A stretch of 6,707 bases of DNA. Origin: Candidatus Kapaibacterium sp. (GTDB lineage: Bacteria; Bacteroidota; Ignavibacteria; Kapaibacteriales; Kapaibacteriaceae). Below, piece by piece: positions 1 through 5,082 of this stretch (position 1 is its first letter; each line of letters begins with the position of its first letter). A program made the position numbers and the translations under genes. Under the pieces are notes generated by a model that worked only from the letters and a program-made list of their open reading frames with translations, did no database searches and had not been told where the DNA came from. Location: contig JAURNF010000145.1 of NCBI GenBank assembly GCA_030830285.1, forward strand, positions 1 through 6,707, in the 5' to 3' direction.

Positions 1-239
1 AGCACGAGCATTCGTCGGTGTCGATCCGTCATGCGACCAGGAGCGCCCGTGCGAGGTTGTGCACGCAATGCGTCGGCTCCTCCGCGTGCATGCGCCGTAA
101 ACCACTGATACACTGCTGGCGTGCTCACACCCAGTGATTCAGCAATCCTACGCACACTCCAGCCTCGTTGCCGTAGGTCTATTGCTCGATTGCGGCGACG
201 CTCTTGCACTTGTCGCGTAAGTGAAATGCGAGATCCCAT
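1..239 (-). CDS. IS630-family transposase, N-terminal part (runs off the left edge)
   Basis: I translated this frame by hand; it is open from an ATG at 239-237 to the window edge, giving 79 residues. The protein starts MGSRISLTRQVQERRRNRAI. Residues about 19-46 form a homeodomain-like helix-turn-helix with the core GWSVRRIAESLGVSTPAVYQW, and a Gly/Ala/Arg linker (GGADALRAQPRTGAPGRMT, about 53-71) follows. This arrangement is typical of the DNA-binding half of IS630/Tc1-mariner-type transposases, which cut and paste DNA at TA dinucleotides with a DDE nuclease domain. That catalytic domain would lie beyond the left edge and cannot be judged, so intactness is unknown. No clear Shine-Dalgarno sequence precedes the ATG. 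A different HTH protein sharing this fold is possible but less likely given the linker. Confidence 0.75.
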   Translation of the reverse strand, partial: MGSRISLTRQVQERRRNRAIDLRQRGWSVRRIAESLGVSTPAVYQWFTAHARGGADALRAQPRTGAPGRMTDRHRRMLV

Positions 240-248
240 GTCCGAAGA

Positions 249-268
249 TAAGGAACATATGTTCCTTA
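249..268. repeat. Perfect 20-bp palindrome beside the transposase gene
   Basis: The sequence TAAGGAACATATGTTCCTTA equals its own reverse complement over all 20 bases, with no spacer; the match stops at 248/269. It lies 10 bp upstream of the transposase start codon and 75 bp upstream of the barrel-protein start codon. It could be part of the IS terminus, an operator for a dimeric regulator or for the transposase itself, or a cruciform-forming site. The location between two divergent genes fits all of these. Confidence 0.8.
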
Positions 269-342
269 CAGTTTTAGCTGACCCAATGGACGAAATATGT
301 TGCAGGCGATTCTTACACAACAATCTCCAAAGGGTCTCGGTC

Positions 343-1512
343 ATGCGAAGCATCTACGCTGTAGTTCAGATCGCCATATGTGTGTCTGCCATGTTGCTGG
401 CAACGTCCCAAGTATCGGGTCAGGGCTGTGTGGTTGTGCGTGGTGGCGCGATGTGCGGCACAAACTCAGGTACGACGATTAACCTGCAACAGGGAGAGTT
501 TAATCTTGTACTTGGTGCGCGAAACTTCACATCGTTTCGACATTTCCGTGGAGATCACGAGGAAGCGTTTCGCGTAGCGCAAGGCACAGAGGTGATCAAC
601 AAGTCGAGCTTTGTTGACCTTTCAATCAATTACGGCATTACGGATCGTCTGTTTGCAACCGTGATTCTTCCGTTCGTGTACAACGACCGTTCGTCGTTGT
701 ATGAGCATGGTGGTAATCCACGCTACGATTCATCTGGTAATCTCATCGGAACGTGGAAGGGCGATCGTCGTCATACCTATTCCTCGGGATTGGCAGATAT
801 CCGGTTTAGCGTAGGATACTGGCTCTTCGATCCGATGACGTCAGACTACAACTACTCGGTATCGCTCGGTATGAAGACACGTACAGGGTCATACGATTAC
901 ACCGGAACGTTCTACAACCAGGGCCCGAACCGCGATCAAACACGCGAGGGTGTAGTAGACCAATCGATCCAGCCTGGTGATGGTGGCATTGGCGCTACTA
1001 TCGATGTGCAAGGTATTCACCCTCTGGCTGATAAGCTGACGCTTGTGACAAGCCTCTTCTATCTCGCGAATGTCACAAATACAAATGGCGTGTTGCTTCG
1101 CACTTCAACGCCAGACATGCGTGCCGATACGTCGCAGTTTTCAGCACCCGATCAATTCGGCGTTCGCATCGGTGCGTTCTATACGCTTCTCGACAATTTC
1201 AGTCTGTATGGCGGGGGACGAGTAGAGGGCATCCCGTCGACGGACCTCATTGGCGGCAGTGGAGGATTCCGACGTCCAGGCTATGCTGTTTCGGTTGAGC
1301 CTGGTCTCAGCTACTTCAACAGCGATTTCTCTGTTGTTCTCAGCGTTCCGATTGCTGTCTATCGCAATCGCACACAGAGCTACATCGATAAGATCCGTAC
1401 CGAACAGCGGGGCGTTGAAACGATCGGTGATGCTGCATTTGCAGACTACCTCATTAGCCTCGGCATCTCATATCGATTCGGTGGCTCTGGGGCGAAGCAC
1501 GCTGAAATGTAA
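343..1512 (+). CDS. Outer-membrane beta-barrel-like exported protein (MetA/phenol-degradation-type porin fold)
   Basis: The protein has 389 residues. The ATG at 343 is chosen because AAAGGG (329-334) sits 8 bases upstream and because the next residues form a good signal peptide: a hydrophobic core at about 4-22 and likely cleavage after VSG (26). The frame is open back to 121, but that extension runs antisense to the transposase gene and is not protein-like. The mature part begins QGCVVV and has a close cysteine pair (C29, C38). It then shows alternating hydrophobic/polar beta strands with aromatic girdles, such as YGITDRLFATVILPFVY and FRRPGYAVSVEPGLSYF, and a last strand DYLISLGISYRF followed by a short polar tail. 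This is the pattern of outer-membrane barrels of the Phenol_MetA_deg/transporter type. The function is unknown. The paaN gene starts 44 bp downstream on the same strand, so an operon is likely, and uptake or efflux of an aromatic compound is a guess only. Confidence 0.75.
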   Translation: MRSIYAVVQIAICVSAMLLATSQVSGQGCVVVRGGAMCGTNSGTTINLQQGEFNLVLGARNFTSFRHFRGDHEEAFRVAQGTEVINKSSFVDLSINYGITDRLFATVILPFVYNDRSSLYEHGGNPRYDSSGNLIGTWKGDRRHTYSSGLADIRFSVGYWLFDPMTSDYNYSVSLGMKTRTGSYDYTGTFYNQGPNRDQTREGVVDQSIQPGDGGIGATIDVQGIHPLADKLTLVTSLFYLANVTNTNGVLLRTSTPDMRADTSQFSAPDQFGVRIGAFYTLLDNFSLYGGGRVEGIPSTDLIGGSGGFRRPGYAVSVEPGLSYFNSDFSVVLSVPIAVYRNRTQSYIDKIRTEQRGVETIGDAAFADYLISLGISYRFGGSGAKHAEM

Positions 1513-1546
1513 CGTCGGCAAAGCGTAGTTTTGTGGCTCACTCAAC

Positions 1547-1550
1547 GGAG
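1547..1550 (+). promoter_or_regulatory. Ribosome binding site that decides the paaN start
   Basis: GGAG lies 6 bases before the ATG at 1557. The alternative in-frame GTG at 1533 has no comparable upstream site and would add only 8 residues, so 1557 is preferred. Confidence 0.65.
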
Positions 1551-1556
1551 ACACCC

Positions 1557-3227
1557 ATGACGCTGGCAGAAATCCGCACGGCACACACCACCACGCTTGC
1601 AGAAGCCATGAAGGCCAATGCTGATCGTACGTTCTACGCTCACTGGCCAGAAGCCCCTAGTGGGAAGATCTACGGTGAAACGGCAAATGATGAAGGGTTG
1701 GCGCGGTTCCAGCAGCAGCTCAATAGTCCATTTGATCGTCTGCCATCCGAGGCAGCATCAACTGGTAATGAAGCCTCCCCGTATGGGTTCCCGCTGGGCG
1801 TCAGCTATCCGAAGATCAGCGTCGACGATCTCATCGCACGTGGTTCAGCTGCACAAACGGCATGGCAAGCGCTGACGCCTGAAGATCGCGCATCGGTGCT
1901 GGTGGAAGCGCTTGAGCGTGGCGCAAAGGACTTCTTCGAGATCGGCTATGCAACGCAGCATACCACCGGTCAGGGATTCGTAATGGCATTCCAAGCGTCG
2001 GGTCCACATGCGTTCGACCGTGCACTTGAAGCAGTCGCTATGGGCTTGTCGGCACAATCACATTTCGCAATGAATGTGATGTGGACCAAGCCAATGGGGA
2101 AGATCAGTGTGTCGATCGACAAGAGCTTCCGCGTGGTACCTAAGGGGTTGAATCTCGTTATCGGTTGCTCGACGTTCCCGATATGGAACACAACGCCAGG
2201 AATGTTCGCCGGACTTGTCACGGGGAATGCCGTGATTGTGAAGCCACATCCAGGGGCGGTATATCCGATCGCCATTGTAGTTGCGCGCGTCCGTGAAGTG
2301 CTTGCCGAGCTTGGACTCGATCCAAACATCGTGCAGCTCGCCGTCGACACCGTTGATGCACCGATCACACTTGATCTTGTACGTCACCCTGCAGTCCGCA
2401 TCATTGATTACACTGGTGGTCCACACTTCGGAACTATTGTCGAGCACGAAGCTGCGCAGCACGGCAAGATCGTCTTCACAGAGAAGGCCGGCGTTAACTG
2501 CGTTGTGCTTGATTCTACGGATGATCTCGATCGTGCAATGGACAACCTTGCATTCTCGCTGACGTTGTACTCGGGCCAGATGTGCACAGCACCACAGAAC
2601 ATCTTCATCGCTCGCGATGGGATGAAGGTTGGTAGCGAGACAGTATCTGTTGAGGCTGTTGTCGAGAAGCTCCGTGAAAAGATCGACGCCCTCGTGTTTA
2701 ACGAGAAGGCGGGTCCGACTACACTTGGCGCGGTACAAAGCACAGCAACCGCAGCCCGCGTGTCGGAAGCACAAGGCCTTGGACTCGGTATTGTGCGCGA
2801 GAGTGCATCGGTGATTCAACCCGGATTCGAAGCTGCACGATCAATGTCACCGATCGTGTTGCGCACCGACACATCGAAGGCTGACATCTACACGAAGGAG
2901 TGGTTTGGTCCGATCTCGTTTGTGATCGCGACCGACTCGTTCGATCAATCGCTGAACGAAGTGACATCAAGCATCCGCAATCATGGAGCACTGAGTGCTC
3001 TCGTGTACTGCACAGATGCAGCTCGTTCACAGCAAGCGGAAGACGCCATTGTCAACGCGGGCGCGCCAGTATCATTCAACTTCAACAGCTATGTCTGGGT
3101 GAATCAGTCAGCTGCGTTTAGCGACTTCCATGGCGCTGGCTGCAACCCTGCTGGTAATGCAACATTCGCCGACTGGTCATTTGTGACCAACCGGTACAAT
3201 GTTGTCGGCGTTCGCAAGCAAGCGTAA
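1557..3227 (+). CDS. paaN: PaaN-type aldehyde dehydrogenase (phenylacetate degradation protein PaaN, stand-alone ALDH form)
   Basis: The protein has 556 residues, close to the roughly 550 usual for the stand-alone PaaN (PaaN_2) family. It belongs to the aldehyde dehydrogenase superfamily: cofactor-side lysine in VIVKPHPG (K229), the YTGGPHFG turn (285-292) in place of the usual TGS motif, catalytic-base glutamate in FTEKAG (E309) and nucleophilic cysteine in GQMCTAPQ (C343). The 34-residue spacing of Glu to Cys matches classical ALDHs. PaaN-type signatures include the N-terminal KIYGETA segment and HTTGQGFVMAFQASGPHAFDR from about 135. There is no C-terminal MaoC-type hydratase domain, unlike the PaaZ fusion of E. 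coli (about 680 residues). In phenylacetate catabolism the ALDH is proposed to oxidise the semialdehyde formed after CoA-ester ring opening. No other paa gene is visible here, so the true substrate may differ. It probably forms an operon with the barrel-protein gene. Confidence 0.87.
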   Translation: MTLAEIRTAHTTTLAEAMKANADRTFYAHWPEAPSGKIYGETANDEGLARFQQQLNSPFDRLPSEAASTGNEASPYGFPLGVSYPKISVDDLIARGSAAQTAWQALTPEDRASVLVEALERGAKDFFEIGYATQHTTGQGFVMAFQASGPHAFDRALEAVAMGLSAQSHFAMNVMWTKPMGKISVSIDKSFRVVPKGLNLVIGCSTFPIWNTTPGMFAGLVTGNAVIVKPHPGAVYPIAIVVARVREVLAELGLDPNIVQLAVDTVDAPITLDLVRHPAVRIIDYTGGPHFGTIVEHEAAQHGKIVFTEKAGVNCVVLDSTDDLDRAMDNLAFSLTLYSGQMCTAPQNIFIARDGMKVGSETVSVEAVVEKLREKIDALVFNEKAGPTTLGAVQSTATAARVSEAQGLGLGIVRESASVIQPGFEAARSMSPIVLRTDTSKADIYTKEWFGPISFVIATDSFDQSLNEVTSSIRNHGALSALVYCTDAARSQQAEDAIVNAGAPVSFNFNSYVWVNQSAAFSDFHGAGCNPAGNATFADWSFVTNRYNVVGVRKQA

Positions 3228-3243
3228 TGATGTCAGGGGGCTT

Positions 3244-3260
3244 TTCAGCGCAACGCTGAA
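3244..3260. other. Stem-loop over the stop codon of the PLP-enzyme gene
   Basis: TTCAGCG and CGCTGAA form a perfect 7-bp stem around a 3-base loop. The stem includes the minus-strand TGA (3245-3247) and lies 17 bases past the paaN stop. Neither strand carries a U-tract after the stem, so it is not a standard intrinsic terminator. It is the only obvious structure in the tiny gap between two convergent genes and might still help end or protect transcripts; chance pairing within a coding end is equally possible. Confidence 0.35.
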
Positions 3261-4378
3261 GCAAGGTCCTCAAGCAAATCGTCTACGTCCTCAATTCCAC
3301 AGGATAGGCGCACCAAGCCCTCGGTCACACCGAGTCGGTCGCGCTGCTCCTTTGGAATTGAGCCGTGCGTCATGCTCACTGGGTGGCATACAAGCGACTC
3401 AACGCCACCGAGCGACTCTGCAAGTGTGAAGAGCTTCAGGCGCTTCGTTACATCAACGGCCTTCGTAAGCGAACCAAGCTCGATCGAGATCATTCCACCG
3501 AAGCCCGACATCTGTCGTGCTGCGATGTCGTGCTGTGGATGGGATGCGAGGCCAGGGTAGTGCGTGTGAACGATTGCTGGATGCTGTTCGCAGAACGCTG
3601 CTATCTTCATGGCGTTGGCAGCATGTTGTTCCATGCGAACGGCAAGTGTCTTTGCCGAACGAAGGAGCAGCCAGCATTCGAACGGACCCGGGACAGCTCC
3701 GACAGCATTTTGAAGGAACTTCAGCTGCTCGGCAATCGCAGCATCATTTGTCGCTACGATACCACTTACCAAGTCGCTGTGGCCACCCAGATACTTCGTT
3801 GCTGAATGCAACACGATGTGAGCGCCGAGCTCGAGTGGACGTTGAAAGTATGGGGAGGCAAACGTGTTGTCGACAACCATCATACAGTTCTTCGCACGAG
3901 CGATCTCTGCAACTGCACGCAGATCCGTGATCGTCATCATCGGATTCGTCGGCGTCTCGGTGTAGATCATCTTCGTGTTGGGCTGCAGTGCTGCCTCAAC
4001 GTTCGCGACATTACGCATGTCGACGTACGAGAACGTGATTCCGAATCGACGAAGCACCTTGTCTGTGAGACGGAACGTGCCGCCATACATGTCTTCTGCC
4101 ATGATGACGTGATCGCCCGCGCTCAGCAATCGCATCAGCGTGTCTACAGCAGCTGAGCCGCTACCAAACGCATAGGCATGAGTTCCGCTCTCCATTGCTG
4201 CAAGGTTGGCTTCCCACGCAAATCGCGTAGGGTTGTGCGTACGTGCATACTCAAAGCCCTTGTGCTTGCCGATCTCTTCCTGAGCGTAGGTTGAGGTTTG
4301 ATACAACGGAACAGTTACGGCACCGGTAAGCTCATCGGGTTCTTGACCGACGTGAATGGCCTTTGTTGCGAACTTCAT
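3245..4378 (-). CDS. Cystathionine gamma-synthase / gamma-lyase family PLP enzyme
   Basis: The protein has 377 residues, near the usual 380-390 for the Cys/Met metabolism PLP-dependent family. The ATG at 4378 is chosen because AAAGGG (4386-4391) lies 7 bases upstream; a TTG at 4396 would add six residues but has no ribosome site. Visible landmarks are FEYARTHNPTR with the PLP-phosphate Tyr44/Arg46 of the partner subunit, the active-site tyrosine in EDMYGGTFRL (Y97), the ring-nitrogen aspartate in VVDNTFASP (D170), the Schiff-base lysine in SATKYLGGHSD (K195), the substrate-side FTLAESLGGVESL (E321, S322), and the carboxylate-binding arginine in VRLSCGIED (R357). Such enzymes form cytosolic tetramers that act in transsulfuration: cystathionine from activated homoserine plus cysteine (MetB), or its cleavage to cysteine, ammonia and 2-oxobutyrate (CGL). 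The motifs are shared by both activities, so I do not choose between them and give no symbol. The gene converges on paaN with a 17-bp gap. Confidence 0.9.
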   Translation of the reverse strand: MKFATKAIHVGQEPDELTGAVTVPLYQTSTYAQEEIGKHKGFEYARTHNPTRFAWEANLAAMESGTHAYAFGSGSAAVDTLMRLLSAGDHVIMAEDMYGGTFRLTDKVLRRFGITFSYVDMRNVANVEAALQPNTKMIYTETPTNPMMTITDLRAVAEIARAKNCMMVVDNTFASPYFQRPLELGAHIVLHSATKYLGGHSDLVSGIVATNDAAIAEQLKFLQNAVGAVPGPFECWLLLRSAKTLAVRMEQHAANAMKIAAFCEQHPAIVHTHYPGLASHPQHDIAARQMSGFGGMISIELGSLTKAVDVTKRLKLFTLAESLGGVESLVCHPVSMTHGSIPKEQRDRLGVTEGLVRLSCGIEDVDDLLEDLASALR

Positions 4379-4403
4379 GCGAACACCCTTTATCAATACG
4401 TTG

Positions 4404-4426
4404 CGAGCCGCTTGTTGGGCGGCTCG
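4404..4426 (-). other. Stem-loop in the leader of the PLP-enzyme gene
   Basis: CGAGCCGC and GCGGCTCG form a perfect GC-rich 8-bp stem with a 7-base loop. It lies between the stop of the small T9SS gene (4457) and the PLP-enzyme start (4378). No U-tract follows it on the minus strand, so it fits an imperfect terminator of the upstream gene, an RNA-processing site, or a leader structure of the downstream gene. I see no recognisable SAM riboswitch; the gap is too short for one. Confidence 0.5.
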
Positions 4427-4456
4427 GTGTGGAATTTCAATTGTGGAGACGTGTGA

Positions 4457-4960
4457 TCATCGGCTAAGGTAGAACTTTTCTGCCTTGCGGAAGTCAGCAC
4501 CCTGCATGACACAGACGTACACGCCCTCAGGAAGATCCTGAATCGCAGTCGTGTACTCGTGAATGCCACGTGCAGTTGTACCGCGATGCACATCCATGAT
4601 CTTCTTGCCAAGCATGTTGTAGACGCCGATTTCTACCTGTGCCTCATCACGCGCGAGTTCGATGCGTACGGTGAGTACCTCCGACGCTGCACGCACAAAG
4701 AGGAACCGATTTTCCTTGCGGACGGTGTCATTGCCGACAAGGACACGCTGTTGTGGATGCTGTTGTTGCGTGCGGACCGAACCCAGAGCGCGTATGGTTG
4801 TTGATACGGCAGACGAAATCGGTGAAGAAGCCACAGGCGTGGTCTTCTTCGTAGTCGCCTTGCGCGCATTATCTGCACGTGCCATGATCGTCGTTGCTAC
4901 AAGCAGGACGAGGCACGTGAGTGCGTAAATGGCGATGCGATATGGTCTCGGATTTGTCAT
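4457..4960 (-). CDS. Small exported protein consisting mainly of a T9SS type A-like C-terminal domain
   Basis: The protein has 167 residues from the ATG at 4960. An in-frame GTG at 4981 is possible but lies upstream of the inferred transcription start and ahead of the signal peptide. Residues 1-29 are a signal peptide with hydrophobic core IAIYALTCLVLLVATTIM and likely cleavage after ARA. Residues about 30-75 are a Thr/Ser/Lys/Gln-rich linker without predicted domain character (KATTKKTTP, RTQQQHPQQR). Residues about 85-167 match the beta-sandwich sorting domain of T9SS cargo: LTVRIEL, the VEIGVYNMLGKKIMDV strand pair, DLPEGVYVCVMQ and a final AEKFYLSR. Such domains direct export across the outer membrane and are normally removed or used for anchoring. 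Here no passenger domain precedes it. The protein could be a truncated cargo, a small surface peptide, or an accessory protein that borrowed the fold. Its job is unknown. Confidence 0.75.
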   Translation of the reverse strand: MTNPRPYRIAIYALTCLVLLVATTIMARADNARKATTKKTTPVASSPISSAVSTTIRALGSVRTQQQHPQQRVLVGNDTVRKENRFLFVRAASEVLTVRIELARDEAQVEIGVYNMLGKKIMDVHRGTTARGIHEYTTAIQDLPEGVYVCVMQGADFRKAEKFYLSR

Positions 4961-4983
4961 GGTGACCGTGGACTGATGCACGA

Positions 4984-5015
4984 CAAAACTACAATCTTTT
5001 TATCGTCCAAACCAA
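4984..5015 (-). promoter_or_regulatory. Possible Bacteroidota-type promoter for the small T9SS protein gene
   Basis: Read on the minus strand, TAGTTTTG (4991-4984) fits the -7 consensus TAnnTTTG known from Bacteroidota. TTG-rich sequence (TTGGTTTG) lies upstream near 5008-5015, at a spacing of 16-21 bases depending on which TTG is used. Transcription would begin near 4977, leaving a leader of about 17 bases before the ATG at 4960. The upstream element is not at a clean consensus distance, so this is tentative. Confidence 0.35.
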
Positions 5016-5034
5016 TTAACGTGCCAAAACGGAA

Positions 5035-5058
5035 AAGGGCGGCCCGAGGGCCGCCCTT
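5035..5058 (-). terminator. Rho-independent terminator of the large T9SS cargo gene
   Basis: On the minus strand AAGGGCGGCC, loop CTCG and GGCCGCCCTT form a perfect 10-bp, very GC-rich stem followed by TTCCGTTTT. It begins 24 bases past the stop of the large T9SS protein gene. The interrupted but T-rich tail makes termination in the minus direction likely. On the plus strand only two Ts follow the stem, so it works poorly in that direction. It separates the large cargo gene from the small T9SS gene downstream. Confidence 0.85.
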
Positions 5059-5082
5059 GATAGTTCCGACGTTGAATTTCGA

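Larger units (their letters stand above)
1..268 (-). mobile_element. Probable end of an IS630-type insertion sequence (boundary approximate)
   Basis: The 5' end of the transposase gene points away from the flanking host gene, so the right-hand end of the element should lie shortly beyond position 239. The perfect palindrome at 249-268 starts and ends with TA, the dinucleotide duplicated by IS630 elements, and is the best candidate for the terminal region. The opposite terminus lies outside the window, so no inverted-repeat pair or target duplication could be compared. The boundary at 268 is an estimate; the true end could be anywhere from about 245 to 300. Confidence 0.4.

Noticed and set aside
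121..342. N-terminal extension of the barrel-protein frame back to a GTG at 121
   Set aside because: It is antisense to the transposase coding sequence, is Arg/Cys/Ser-rich without domain character, and the ATG at 343 has both a ribosome site and a signal peptide directly after it.
343..430. Lipoprotein signal for the barrel protein (Cys29 near the predicted cleavage site)
   Set aside because: The residues before the cysteine (VSGQGC) do not match a lipobox; ordinary signal peptidase I cleavage fits better.
1970..2368. 132-residue minus-strand open frame inside paaN
   Set aside because: Another shadow frame of the paaN coding sequence with no ribosome site or family resemblance.
2058..2819. 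253-residue minus-strand open frame inside paaN
   Set aside because: The plus strand carries an intact enzyme with all ALDH motifs. The antisense product is Cys/His/Arg-rich, typical of a shadow frame, and has no recognisable motif.
3244..3260. Hairpin as a canonical rho-independent terminator
   Set aside because: No run of Ts follows the stem on either strand, and the stem overlaps a stop codon.
3365..3930. Plus-strand open frames of 146 and 137 residues opposite the PLP enzyme
   Set aside because: The minus strand encodes a complete, motif-perfect PLP enzyme; the opposite frames have composition typical of antisense reading.
4397..4456. SAM or other sulfur-metabolism riboswitch ahead of the PLP enzyme
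   Set aside because: The gap is too short, and apart from one simple hairpin I see none of the conserved riboswitch elements.
4736..4775. TGTTGTGGATGCTGTTGTTG run as a tandem repeat
   Set aside because: It is a short, imperfect run that encodes the Gln-rich linker of the small T9SS protein and shows no regular repeat unit.
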